From NCBI GenBank assembly GCA_905235805.1, contig CAJOMV010000067.1, positions 1-62,515 of the forward strand: 62,515 nucleotides of DNA. Direction: 5' to 3'. The notes under the pieces are model-generated. The model was not told the origin of the DNA. It did not search any database and saw nothing but the letters and a program-made list of their open reading frames with translations. The stretch's first letter is position 1; every line of letters begins with the position of its first letter. The stretch comes from an uncultured Ruminiclostridium sp. (GTDB lineage Bacteria; Bacillota; Clostridia; Oscillospirales; Ruminococcaceae). Positions 35,595-44,665 of the stretch are shown here, in pieces. The translations under genes were made by a program, and so were the position numbers.

Positions 35595-36431
35595 TTATTC
35601 GGCGGGAGTAAATCTTATCCACTCATATTCCGCAAGTATCGGAAGACTGCTGTCATCAAAGGCGTTCAGCCAGCCGTCAACACCTGTACCGCACCATGCG
35701 TTCATCATTATCTTGCTCGGTGTCACGGGTATCCTCTTTTCCGCCTTGTGTGCCTCAACACCGTCAACATACCATGTTATGCTGTCCTCTTTCCACTCGA
35801 ACGCGTATACATGAAAATCCTCCGATGCGTCAAAACCGAGGTCATACATATACTCATGACCGCCCTTACCGTCGGTGAAGTAGTTGAACTGTACCTGCGT
35901 TGTGTCCTTGCCGAGTATCTCCACATCTATCTCGTCCCACGGATTGTTGTCGGAGGGACCTGTGTAAGTAAAGAAGGAGGAAACAACGCCGTCATTCTTT
36001 ATTGCCTTCATGCTGACCTCATACAGTCCATAGCCGTAGAAATCCTTGCTGCGAAACTCGCCGCCGGAGTACGGTATCCCTTTCTGCGGCTTGGGGTCAT
36101 TATCTATTATCAGCTGCATTTTACCGTTCTCAAAGGTCACGTTCGCCGCGTGCCAGAACACATTGAACATACTGCCGTTTGTCCAGCCGTCAGACGCTTC
36201 AAAGTCGGCGGGCATTCCCAGAGAAAGGTCGGCATACATGGAGCCGTCCTCGTTCACCGCCGCGGCGGGTACAGGCTCGGGTTCCTGCGTGGTTGTCTCG
36301 GGAGCCGCTGTCTCGGCAGCGGGAGTCTCCGAAGCGGGAGCCGCGGGCTGCTCTGTCTGTGTGGGCGCGCCGCAGGACGCGAGAAGCATTGCGGACATTA
36401 TAAGGGGTAATACTCTGTAAGCTCTTTTCAT
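35595..36431 (-). CDS. GH16 beta-glucanase (licheninase-like) lipoprotein
   Basis: A 278-residue secreted lipoprotein. The signal MKRAYRVLPLIMSAMLLASC ends in the lipobox LASC, followed by a Pro/Ala/Glu/Thr linker (25-60). The catalytic domain carries the GH16 signature DEIDVEILG (nucleophile and acid/base Glu, about 167), then VQFNYFTDGKGGHE and FHVYAFEWKEDSITWYVDG. It would cut beta-1,3-1,4-glucans at the cell surface. GGAGG lies eight bases before the start. It is divergent from the GH5 gene, and the two may share induction. Confidence 0.95.
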   Translation of the reverse strand: MKRAYRVLPLIMSAMLLASCGAPTQTEQPAAPASETPAAETAAPETTTQEPEPVPAAAVNEDGSMYADLSLGMPADFEASDGWTNGSMFNVFWHAANVTFENGKMQLIIDNDPKPQKGIPYSGGEFRSKDFYGYGLYEVSMKAIKNDGVVSSFFTYTGPSDNNPWDEIDVEILGKDTTQVQFNYFTDGKGGHEYMYDLGFDASEDFHVYAFEWKEDSITWYVDGVEAHKAEKRIPVTPSKIMMNAWCGTGVDGWLNAFDDSSLPILAEYEWIRFTPAE

Positions 36432-36568
36432 TTTTCGTTCCTCCTGATCGTTTTCTGTTTTGTTCCCTGTGGTCTTATCCACTGTACACATTATAACATT
36501 TATATGCGGCGTTTCATATCGCATTTTTATCTTATATAACATTATTTTGTCTTCTTTATATTAAATTA

Positions 36569-36598
36569 TTGACATCAACAATAATAATATGATATAAT
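36569..36598 (+). promoter_or_regulatory. Promoter of the GH5 gene
   Basis: TTGACA and TATAAT separated by 18 bases. The leader to the ATG is about 80 bases. Confidence 0.75.
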
Positions 36599-36682
36599 CG
36601 ACATACAGGATATGTTATAATAAAACCGTAAAAGGAGTTCCGATAATATCGCTCCGTATCACAACGAAAGGAATATACCCGT

Positions 36683-37639
36683 ATGAAAGAATTCAAAGGC
36701 TACAAAAAAGGAATAGACCTCGGAGGCTGGCTCTCACAGTGCGATTACAGCAAGGAGCGTCTCGAGGGCTTCATCAAAGAAGAGGACATAAAAACTATCA
36801 CGGACTGGGGCGCAGATCATGTCCGTCTGCCGATAGATTTCAATATCCTCGAGGACAATAACGGCGGTTATCTCGAAAGCGGCTTCGGGTATATCAGCGG
36901 TGCTGTTGAGCTCTGCGGGAAGTACGGTCTGAATATCGTCATAGACCTCCACAAAACCGCCGGATTTTCATTTGACAAGGGTGAGAAGGAAACAGGCTTC
37001 TTTGACAGTGAAGCGCTTCAGGAACGTTTTTACAAGCTCTGGGAGGAGATATCGAAGCGTTTCGGGAATGACCCGGCACATATCGCGTTCGAGCTTCTCA
37101 ATGAAGTCACAGACAAGGAATTCAGCCCAAAATGGAACAAGATAGTACATGAGTGTATCGCGCGTATCCGTAAGTTCGCTCCCGATACCCCCATTCTCGT
37201 CGGCAGCTACTGGAACAACAGCGTCAGCGCGGTCAAGGACCTCGACGATCCGTATGATGACAAGGTGGTATACAATTTCCACTGCTACGACCCTATCGAA
37301 TTCACCCACCAGCACGCATACTGGGTAGAGGCAGACAGGTTCGATGTAAGCAAGGATATGAGCTTCGAGGAGAGCGGAGCCTGCGAGGAATACTTCGAGG
37401 AGCTTTTCGCGGAGGCTGTCAGAAAAGCAGAGGAGAATGATACCGTTCTTTACTGCGGTGAGTACGGAGTTATCGACAAGGCTTCTCCCGAGGATACGCT
37501 GAAATGGTACAAGGCGATAAACGCGGTGTTTGAGAAGCACAATATCGGCAGATGCGCCTGGTGCTACAAGGAAATGGACTTCGGTCTTTCGGACAAGCGG
37601 CTCGACGGGATAAGAGAAGAGCTGCTGAAATACATCTGA
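36683..37639 (+). CDS. GH5 family glycoside hydrolase (cellulase-like)
   Basis: A 318-residue TIM-barrel enzyme. Marks in order are KGIDLGGWL, HVRLPIDF, NIVIDLHKTAGF, AFELLNEVTD (acid/base Glu about 140), FHCYDPIEFTH and YCGEYGVID (nucleophile Glu about 259). It would hydrolyse beta-1,4 glucans or related oligosaccharides. There is no signal peptide, so it acts in the cytosol on imported oligosaccharides or leaves by another route. GAAAGGA precedes the ATG. It is a one-gene unit ending at a bidirectional hairpin. Confidence 0.95.
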   Translation: MKEFKGYKKGIDLGGWLSQCDYSKERLEGFIKEEDIKTITDWGADHVRLPIDFNILEDNNGGYLESGFGYISGAVELCGKYGLNIVIDLHKTAGFSFDKGEKETGFFDSEALQERFYKLWEEISKRFGNDPAHIAFELLNEVTDKEFSPKWNKIVHECIARIRKFAPDTPILVGSYWNNSVSAVKDLDDPYDDKVVYNFHCYDPIEFTHQHAYWVEADRFDVSKDMSFEESGACEEYFEELFAEAVRKAEENDTVLYCGEYGVIDKASPEDTLKWYKAINAVFEKHNIGRCAWCYKEMDFGLSDKRLDGIREELLKYI

Positions 37640-37647
37640 TAAAGCAA

Positions 37648-37680
37648 ACCTCGGTATGTTATCCATACCGAGGTATTTTT
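37648..37680. terminator. Bidirectional terminator
   Basis: ACCTCGGTATG pairs with CATACCGAGGT, followed by ATTTTT, between the GH5 gene and the convergent phosphatase gene. Confidence 0.9.
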
Positions 37681-37681
37681 G

Positions 37682-39343
37682 TCATTCTTTTCCGGGGAAG
37701 GTCAGACAGAGCATCGTGATATCATCGAAGGGGTCTATGCCGCCGACAAAGGTGTCTATTTTCTCCTTGACCTGTGTGAGCTGTTCCTCCGGGGAGAGCT
37801 CCTTGACGTCGTTCAGAGCGGCTATCAGAGCTTCCATTCCGAAGCGCTCTCCGTCGGCACTCTTAGCCTCCGGAACGCCGTCCGTATAAAGGAATATACT
37901 GTCTCCCGCGCCGAGAGTTATCGTCTCGTTGTCGAACTCCATATCCTCCATTGCCGCGAGCGGAGGGCAATTATCGCCCTGAACTACCTCAAAGCCCTTG
38001 CCGGCGCGTCCTATAACGGGATATTCATGACCCGCGTTCGAGAACTCTATCACGCCTGTCTTCAGGTCGAGGATCCCGAGCCATACCGTCACGAACAGTC
38101 CGGCACCGTTGTTGTTGCAGAGTATATTGTTTGCTATCGCAAGTATCTGCGCGGGATCTCCGCCGTTCATCGTCTGATTTCGGAGCACGACCTTCGCAAT
38201 TACCATGAACAGGGCGGCAGGAACGCCCTTGCCGGATACGTCCGCCATAACGAGAGCTATGTGGTCGTCATCAATGAAGAAGAAGTCGTAGAAGTCTCCG
38301 CCGACCTCCTTCGCGGGGGTCATTGTGGCATAGAGACGTACATCGTCCCGCTTCGGGAAGTCCTTCGGCAGCATATCCGCCTGGATCTTCGTCGCAACTC
38401 CCAGCTCCGCGGTGATGCGCTCCCTGCCCTTCTTCTCCGCGGACAGGTTCTTCATAAGGAGCAGTATCGAGAACAGCAGCAGTATGAATACGACAGCGAC
38501 CGCAAACACTATGTAGATAACATAACGCGAGATCTTGTCGGAAACGTCGGAGATCGCCGTGCGCGGCAGCAATACCGCGAAATTCCACCCGTGGACACCG
38601 ACCGCCGTGATATCGGCGAGCATTTCCGAGCCGCCCTTCTCATACGGGAATATTGTGTCTCCGTCATTGTTCGCGGAGTAGTTTATCATTGTATAGAGAT
38701 TGGTGTCATCTGCGCCTATAAAGGGCGTATCCATTGTATGCGCAAGAACGGTGCCGTCGTCGTCGAACAGTACGTTTGCGCTGCCGCCTAAGCTTACAGT
38801 CTCTACCAGCGTGTTGAGTATGACCTTGGTGAAGGTGCCGAACACAAGACCCGTTACCTTCCCGTCCTGTATTATCGGTACGGCGAGGACAAGTACCTCG
38901 TCGCCGTCCTCATCGGTGTATGTGCTCTGGGAGATAGCGTTCGCGCCGGTCATTGCCTCCTTGAAATAGTCGGTGAGCATTATATTGCCGGAGGATTTGC
39001 CGTTATAGTTTATCGTGGCACCGGTGGCGTTCGCGACACCGATGTTCTTGAAGTCGCCGATACCCTTTGTCTGGAGTATCCTGTCCTTCATGGCGTTATA
39101 ATCGGACAGGTCTATATCACGGAAATATCTTACCTGCGACTCAAGCATGACGAGCTGGTCCTCGAGCTTGGTGTTGAAGATAGCAGCCATAGCTTTGGTA
39201 TTCTCGTCGAGGTACATACGCGTATTGTCGTCGATAGTAGATGTAACGCTGTTTCCGAATATCGCCATGGATACGGACAAATATACCGCCGACACTGCTA
39301 CCACAACGATAATGACAAGGTATGATTTGATAAACTTTTTCAT
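37682..39343 (-). CDS. Cache-sensor PP2C/SpoIIE-type serine phosphatase
   Basis: A 553-residue membrane phosphatase. One N-terminal helix (YLVIIVVVAVSAVYLSVS), an extracytoplasmic dCache-like sensor (about 35-270), a second helix (about 275-300), then an RsbU/SpoIIE phosphatase domain (about 320-553): ATKIQADMLPKDFP, AKEVGGDFYDFF, VMADVSGKGVPAALFM, and DDITMLCL at the end supply the metal-binding Asp residues. Such proteins activate anti-anti-sigma factors in response to outside signals. GGGAG precedes the ATG and the gene has its own promoter. No anti-sigma antagonist gene is adjacent. Confidence 0.94.
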   Translation of the reverse strand: MKKFIKSYLVIIVVVAVSAVYLSVSMAIFGNSVTSTIDDNTRMYLDENTKAMAAIFNTKLEDQLVMLESQVRYFRDIDLSDYNAMKDRILQTKGIGDFKNIGVANATGATINYNGKSSGNIMLTDYFKEAMTGANAISQSTYTDEDGDEVLVLAVPIIQDGKVTGLVFGTFTKVILNTLVETVSLGGSANVLFDDDGTVLAHTMDTPFIGADDTNLYTMINYSANNDGDTIFPYEKGGSEMLADITAVGVHGWNFAVLLPRTAISDVSDKISRYVIYIVFAVAVVFILLLFSILLLMKNLSAEKKGRERITAELGVATKIQADMLPKDFPKRDDVRLYATMTPAKEVGGDFYDFFFIDDDHIALVMADVSGKGVPAALFMVIAKVVLRNQTMNGGDPAQILAIANNILCNNNGAGLFVTVWLGILDLKTGVIEFSNAGHEYPVIGRAGKGFEVVQGDNCPPLAAMEDMEFDNETITLGAGDSIFLYTDGVPEAKSADGERFGMEALIAALNDVKELSPEEQLTQVKEKIDTFVGGIDPFDDITMLCLTFPGKE

Positions 39344-39397
39344 ATTATTCTCCCTCGGGAAGATCTGTTCCGGGACGGATCTGTTCTTATTTGGTCT

Positions 39398-39426
39398 ATT
39401 ATACCATATTTTTTGAAATATTTCAA
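39398..39426 (-). promoter_or_regulatory. Promoter of the SpoIIE-type phosphatase gene
   Basis: Minus-strand TTGAAA and TATAAT separated by 17 bases. It lies in the short gap after the upstream 819-residue gene. Confidence 0.7.
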
Positions 39427-39443
39427 TCCTTTTTATGAAAATT

Positions 39444-41903
39444 TTACAGATTTATGATAACCGGATCTCTTACATAGCCTTTTTCCGTCGCGAGGGAGCC
39501 TGCGGCAAGGAGTGAGTCCGCCGGCATATCAAGCACTGCCTGCTTCTGGGGACATTCCCCTGCCGGGATCCCGAATACGCGGCGCTCTCCCGGTCTGAAG
39601 CCGAATTCGCCCGCATGGATATTCACGGCGAAGCTGCCGTCAATGTCGGCGCTTTTTGCAGTGATACAGCAGATGATCCCGTATTTGCCGCCGTTCTTCA
39701 TTATCTTTCCCACAAGCGGAGACCGTGCGGACATATCCCAGTTTTCGGAGCTACCGATGATGAGCAGGGTCAGAGGTGCGCTGTTCTCCTTTTTCCGCAT
39801 CAACAGCTCCGTCAGGAAGGTATTCGCTGCTTCCGCGCCGGCGAAATGGAGATAGGAGATCCCGTTGTCCTCCGAGTCCTCCGCGTCGGATATATCTGCG
39901 GCTATCACCTGCCCGCCGAGCCCGCGTACGCCGTTTATTATGCTGCCGCATACCGAATAACGCAGGGAGAGGTCTTCCCCGCTTATAAGAATATTAGCGC
40001 ATTCGCTGCCGGACAGGGTTCCGAATGCGAGACATATCTGCTGTCCGCAGCACTGAGCGAAGGGTATCATTATCTCCGGAGCTCCGGCGGCAAACTCGTT
40101 CACCACCGTCCGCAGCTCCCCGTAGGGAAACAGCTTATCCTGCACTATCTCGTAAACTCTGTATGATCTTCCGTTTACCGTCGCGGAGCGCTGGAGCGAC
40201 AGCTCGCTGCGGGATATTATCCCCCTTGAAGCGAACACAGCCGCAAAATCCGTCCTCCACATATCCCGGCGGGCATATTCGTTGAGCGACTCGGCTATTA
40301 CATTGGCATTCCCGCTCCTGTTCAGGCTGACACCCTCGCTGCCGGAGCGCAGGAAGCCCTTCAGCCGTTCTGTCATGTGCTCGTCGGCGTCCTCGGTCAC
40401 TGTAACGAACCATTTGCGCAGTCTGCCGACATACTCCTCCGCGCTCTCCCTGTCAGTAAGCTCGGAGAGTATTATCCATACCGTCACAAGGAGCTGTGCG
40501 GCAAGATAGGACGAATATACGTTGAATTCCGATACATCTACCCCTTCTACCGTCCTTTGCCAGTCCTCGGGCGTTATACCGTGCTTTATGAATACTGTGC
40601 GGATATGGTCGTATATACCCCGGATATCGGAGACTTCGCTCTCATTTCTTGTGTATGGGAGCACTACGGCGCTGCGGAGCATCTCCCCGTCGCCGAGCTG
40701 CTTTGCCGCACCCGCGGCGAATATCGTCGGGCGGACATCCGCGGAGCTCATTATCTCAGGCATATATCTGCCTATATTGTATTTCGTGCAGTTAGCGGCG
40801 TTGAAAAGCCGCACGCGTTTATTGTCCGCATCCTTGTAGTGCTTGTCTATCTTGTATATATCCGGCTCGCCGAGTATCTCAGCGATATCCCCGAGAGCGG
40901 CTGTGCTGTCGTGCGCCGTAAATATCAGCACAGGGAACTCCTGCATATACCCCGAAGCCTCCAGCTCCGTCAGCAGGCGGTAGCACAGAAGGAACACCGT
41001 ACGGAAGCTGCCGCTGTCCGTGAACAGCTCCTTCACCTTCGCGGCGGGAGCGGCATTGCGGAAGATCGCTGCTTCATCGGGGTGATGAACAGTACCATCT
41101 TCATCACGGTAGAAGCTGAGGTACTGTATTATGTGTTCCTCGGAGCTCGCACTCATATCCAGAAGATACTTCGCGGCAATTCCCGCATTCTTTCTTGTAA
41201 AGAACTGCACTCCGTTCTCCGAGGCTATATCAAACAGCTTTTCGGGAGACTTTTCAAGCTCCCGCTTGTTTATCAGTCCCTCAACGGTGGTATGATCCCT
41301 GCGGAAGCGGGCGTTCAGATACTCACGTCCCACGCCGTCATAGCCTACTATCGTGAGGACTTCGGCTATATCTATCATGCCGCGGCTTATCTCCTCATAC
41401 CCCGCTCTGCCCGAGGAATTGCGGGCGCGAAGGATAGAGAAGCATTCCCGCGAGCGGTTCACTATTATCTCGCTTGTCGCGTGAGGAGCGGTATTCCATG
41501 CTTCATGCAGCTCTGCGGCTGCGCGTTCATCGGCGGTGCGCGCAGGCTGCTCCGGGAGCGGCTGTATATCCGGCTCTGGCATCTCCGCTTCTTCAGGGAC
41601 AGGAATATCCTCCGGCTCAGGGACTGCGGGGGCGGCAGTCGGCTCGGGAGTTTTTTCGGGGGAAGGCTGCCGCGGCTCCGGTCTGCGGTCAAACGCAAAG
41701 TCGTCATCAAAGCCTATGGAGCCCTCATTCAGCTTGTAGCGTTCTATATCCGAGCGGGTGAATGTACCATGCTCCGATGAACCGATATTTCTTCCGAAGG
41801 GCGATATATATCCCCCACGGAACGTACCGCCGAAGTCGTTCTCCTCGGTATATCTGTTCAGTGCCTCAAGCCTCGCTCTGCGCTTTTCTTCCGCTTCGCT
41901 CAT
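39444..41903 (-). CDS. Unknown 819-residue protein with a degenerate FtsK/HerA-like C-terminal domain
   Basis: The N-terminal 120 residues are low-complexity (Pro/Glu/Ala-rich after RRPEPRQPSPEKTPEP). Residues about 130-560 are a helical-plus-alpha/beta region I do not recognise. From about 620, NILISGEDLSLRYSVCGSI stands where an FtsK P-loop (NLLIAGxTGSGKS) would be, but the GxxGxGK residues are absent. LTLLIIGSSENWD stands where Walker B would be, and the end (GKYGIICCITAKSADID, then the final strands) follows the FtsK/HerA order. I infer a pseudo-ATPase of that fold. It has a perfect promoter (41937-41965) and GAGGGGG before the ATG. No partner gene is adjacent. Confidence 0.7.
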   Translation of the reverse strand: MSEAEEKRRARLEALNRYTEENDFGGTFRGGYISPFGRNIGSSEHGTFTRSDIERYKLNEGSIGFDDDFAFDRRPEPRQPSPEKTPEPTAAPAVPEPEDIPVPEEAEMPEPDIQPLPEQPARTADERAAAELHEAWNTAPHATSEIIVNRSRECFSILRARNSSGRAGYEEISRGMIDIAEVLTIVGYDGVGREYLNARFRRDHTTVEGLINKRELEKSPEKLFDIASENGVQFFTRKNAGIAAKYLLDMSASSEEHIIQYLSFYRDEDGTVHHPDEAAIFRNAAPAAKVKELFTDSGSFRTVFLLCYRLLTELEASGYMQEFPVLIFTAHDSTAALGDIAEILGEPDIYKIDKHYKDADNKRVRLFNAANCTKYNIGRYMPEIMSSADVRPTIFAAGAAKQLGDGEMLRSAVVLPYTRNESEVSDIRGIYDHIRTVFIKHGITPEDWQRTVEGVDVSEFNVYSSYLAAQLLVTVWIILSELTDRESAEEYVGRLRKWFVTVTEDADEHMTERLKGFLRSGSEGVSLNRSGNANVIAESLNEYARRDMWRTDFAAVFASRGIISRSELSLQRSATVNGRSYRVYEIVQDKLFPYGELRTVVNEFAAGAPEIMIPFAQCCGQQICLAFGTLSGSECANILISGEDLSLRYSVCGSIINGVRGLGGQVIAADISDAEDSEDNGISYLHFAGAEAANTFLTELLMRKKENSAPLTLLIIGSSENWDMSARSPLVGKIMKNGGKYGIICCITAKSADIDGSFAVNIHAGEFGFRPGERRVFGIPAGECPQKQAVLDMPADSLLAAGSLATEKGYVRDPVIINL

Positions 41904-41936
41904 GCCGCTGTTCCCCCTCGCGTTGATGATATTATT

Positions 41937-41965
41937 ATTATATCAAAAATGCGTGATATTGTCAA
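41937..41965 (-). promoter_or_regulatory. Promoter of the 819-residue gene
   Basis: Minus-strand TTGACA and TATAAT with a 17-base spacer, immediately after the stop of the upstream lipoprotein gene. Confidence 0.85.
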
Positions 41966-41973
41966 GGAAACGT

Positions 41974-44469
41974 TTATTCGGTGTACAGCAGGAAATGCTT
42001 AAGAGCCCTTTCGTCCGATCCGCTCAGCACATTCATAAAGCCGTCATGCCGCCAGTCCCATGTGTAATACCCCTCTGTTATCTGCCAGTCGGCAGGCTCG
42101 GCTGTCACTTCGGCGTTCTCCGGTATGTATACTTCGCCGGTATTATCTCCCATATCGCGCAGCGGTTTTCTCAGATATGCCACGCCCTCATCGTCGCTGG
42201 TAAGCTCGAGCCGCCCGCCGCTGAACTTTATCACGCTCGCGCTGTATATGCAGGTCTCCTTTGAATGTATGCTAACCTGCGCTCTGTCACTGATACTTAA
42301 TGTGCAGTAATACGGACAGAATTCTATACCCGTTCTGTCGGACTCTATCTCAAATATCCCGTCGTCGCTGACACCGTAATAAGCTGCTCCATAGGTTCGG
42401 TCAAAGGCGTAGCCCTCCGACTGAACATGGAACTCCCCGTGTTCGTGTATATTTATCTCCGCCACGTCCTTGAAGGTCGAAGCGTGCTCGGCGCGCAATA
42501 CCGCGTAACCGGCTATATCTATCTCCCACAGCTTGCATTTGCGCATTTTCAGGAACGCGTTGTCCTTCATGACAAGATAATTTACCTCTATCGCTCCGCC
42601 GTCCTCAGGTTCCGTTATCCTCGCGTTACCCTCAATGGTCAGATAACTTCCGTAGCTGGCTATACCGCTCTCGTCATCTACATACATATTGTTCGTTACA
42701 AGCTCGCCGTCACCTGTCACAGTGATGCGGTCATAGGCTGCAAAGCTCAGCCTGTCCGATATTATCCTGTTTGTTCCGACAAGCACGATATCGGTATTGC
42801 CGGTGTTTTTCAGCTCAAGCCCTATCTTCCCCGATACATCAATATCGACGTTTTCAAGAGTTACGGTGTTCGTCATATAATCGTATGAAATGCCGTCATA
42901 CCGCGCGCCGTGAAGGATATCCTCACCGCCGGCGAGTATCTGCATATCCTTCGGGAAGCTAAGCTCAATGTACGGATACTCGGTCACGTCCTTGCCGTTG
43001 ATATGCAGGACAGCGGCAGTCTCCGGGTCTGCGCCCGGCTTGTCCGCAAATCTGCTGTCAAGGACGTAGAACTGCCCGTTAAGATCGTGTTCCTCAATAT
43101 ACCCCATTATTCCGTTATCTATGGGAGTGTAGGAGGAATTTTCCGCCGATACTGTTTTCAGGAATACTTTTCCGGTATCGTCGGTATCAAACAGTCCATA
43201 TACAGGGTGTTCGACTGTTGGAATTTTGCCCATATAGTCGTATTCCTCAACATACTCATGATCGAAATATGAGCCCACCACAGCGTAACAGGTCTCCCCC
43301 GCCGCATTGTTTTTCAGCAGTGTGACATCATCAAGCCGTCCTCCGAACCCCATATAGTAAGTATCTTGCTCATAGCGGGAATCGAGCTCCGTTTCCAGAT
43401 TTGTACGGACTAATTCCCAGCTGCCGCTTTCAACATTAAAATAACTTACATTCAGCGAACCGCCGCGATATACCTCTATCAATTCCGGGAAATTATCGCC
43501 GTTCAGATCCATGAATATAACACCCCGTCCGTAATCGGTATAATGCTCGGCGTCCAGCAGAGCACGGGAGAGGATATTGTCGTCCGGGAAGGTCACTTTC
43601 GTGTAATCCCGCAGATTTGTGAGACCGCGGACAGGGATATTTGCGCTTATGGGGATATCGAGGTCGCCGAGTATCTTCTTATCGCAGTATTCCACCGTAG
43701 AGGGCAGCGAAAGCTCTGTCAGCTTTGTTTTTGCGAACGCGTAAAATCCCACATACTCCAATCCCTCGGAAAGTGCGATGCTCTCGAGAGAGCTGTCTTC
43801 AAACGCTGAATTGTCTACTTTCTTTACCGACGGAGGGAGTATCACAGATGTCAGGGCGCTTTTGCGGAAAGCCGCCTTGCCTATCGTTTCTACTGTGTCG
43901 GGAACGGTGAATTCCCCGGTGCGTCCCGGCGGCATGAATATCAGTGTTTTTCCGTCCGCGCTGTAAAGCACGCCGTCGGAGGAGCTGTAATTTTCGTTCG
44001 GTACTATGTGGATATCCCGAAGCGCGCTGAAATAAGCGAACGAGGTCAGGGGGATGTTTTCAAAGGACGGAGGAAGATACAGCTCTTCAAGCGTGCTGCC
44101 GAGGCTGCCGCTGCCGACTATATCGGTTATGCCGTCCGACAATGACAAGTATGTGATCCCGACCTCCGAGAAAGCGGCAGCGTTGACCGTTGTCACGGGA
44201 TAGCCGTCTATCAAAGAAGGCACCGTGACCTCGGTATCTGTGCCGTTATACTGCGTTATCGTGGCAGTATCGCCGCTCACCTTGTAATCAAACAGCGGGA
44301 GCAATCCCGGTTCGGACTGTTTCTCCGGAGCTGCCGTCCCGGCGCTTTCGGCAGCTTCCGATCCCTCCGTTGCCTCTCCCGCTGTACTTTTCTGTGTGGC
44401 ACCGTCACAGGCGGACATCAGCATTAAGGCTGCAAGAAACGCCGCCAAGAGCTTTATCCTGTTTTTCAT
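41974..44469 (-). CDS. BspA-like leucine-rich-repeat lipoprotein with beta-helix C-terminal part
   Basis: An 831-residue surface lipoprotein. The signal MKNRIKLLAAFLAALMLMSAC ends in the lipobox MSAC. Residues about 60-270 hold LRR_5 (BspA/TpLRR) repeats such as AAFSEVGITYLSLSDGI and AAFRKSALTSVILPPSVKKV. The middle (about 290-470) includes DLNGDNFPELIEVY, an EF-hand/dockerin-like calcium loop. The last 350 residues form strand ladders of a beta-helix (VTLENVDIDVSGKIGLELKN). Likely adhesin or host/polysaccharide contact protein. GGAGGG precedes the start. The promoter has four 11-bp repeats. Confidence 0.88.
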   Translation of the reverse strand: MKNRIKLLAAFLAALMLMSACDGATQKSTAGEATEGSEAAESAGTAAPEKQSEPGLLPLFDYKVSGDTATITQYNGTDTEVTVPSLIDGYPVTTVNAAAFSEVGITYLSLSDGITDIVGSGSLGSTLEELYLPPSFENIPLTSFAYFSALRDIHIVPNENYSSSDGVLYSADGKTLIFMPPGRTGEFTVPDTVETIGKAAFRKSALTSVILPPSVKKVDNSAFEDSSLESIALSEGLEYVGFYAFAKTKLTELSLPSTVEYCDKKILGDLDIPISANIPVRGLTNLRDYTKVTFPDDNILSRALLDAEHYTDYGRGVIFMDLNGDNFPELIEVYRGGSLNVSYFNVESGSWELVRTNLETELDSRYEQDTYYMGFGGRLDDVTLLKNNAAGETCYAVVGSYFDHEYVEEYDYMGKIPTVEHPVYGLFDTDDTGKVFLKTVSAENSSYTPIDNGIMGYIEEHDLNGQFYVLDSRFADKPGADPETAAVLHINGKDVTEYPYIELSFPKDMQILAGGEDILHGARYDGISYDYMTNTVTLENVDIDVSGKIGLELKNTGNTDIVLVGTNRIISDRLSFAAYDRITVTGDGELVTNNMYVDDESGIASYGSYLTIEGNARITEPEDGGAIEVNYLVMKDNAFLKMRKCKLWEIDIAGYAVLRAEHASTFKDVAEINIHEHGEFHVQSEGYAFDRTYGAAYYGVSDDGIFEIESDRTGIEFCPYYCTLSISDRAQVSIHSKETCIYSASVIKFSGGRLELTSDDEGVAYLRKPLRDMGDNTGEVYIPENAEVTAEPADWQITEGYYTWDWRHDGFMNVLSGSDERALKHFLLYTE

Positions 44470-44506
44470 ATATTTCCCTCCGCAATTCATTGAAGCGTTT
44501 TATCAA

Positions 44507-44575
44507 ATTATAACACAATATTTTGCGGAAATCAATTACAAAACGATTACAAAATTATTACAAACCGGTAACAAA
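44507..44575 (-). promoter_or_regulatory. Promoter with four 11-bp direct repeats (Pho-box-like)
   Basis: Minus-strand TATAAT (about 44507-44512) and TTGATT are spaced by 17 bases. Directly upstream, ATTACAAA (plus-strand reading) occurs at 44535, 44546 and 44557, and GTAACAAA at 44568, a period of exactly 11. Tandem half-sites at one helical turn are the layout used by OmpR/PhoP regulators. Confidence 0.7.
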
Positions 44576-44595
44576 AAGGACGGTCCGAGCCGTCC

Positions 44596-44665
44596 CGAAT
44601 TCCGATAACGGCGAAGCCGCACCAAAACTGTTCACTATTCATTTTTCACTGTTCATTGTTCACTA
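44596..44665 (-). repeat. Dispersed repeat, copy B
   Basis: Same order as the copy at 5863-5932: GTGAACAATGAACAGTGAA heptads, TTTTGGTGCG, a GC hairpin, then TATCGG. It overlaps the end of the helicase gene and encodes its last residues (VNNEQ, then the stop). Confidence 0.7.

Noticed and set aside
37679-38791. 370-codon rightward frame opposite the SpoIIE-type phosphatase gene
   Set aside because: The phosphatase motifs are unambiguous on the other strand.
40377-41780. 467-codon rightward frame opposite the 819-residue gene
   Set aside because: The leftward frame has a perfect promoter, a ribosome site and a conserved-looking fold. The rightward frame has none.
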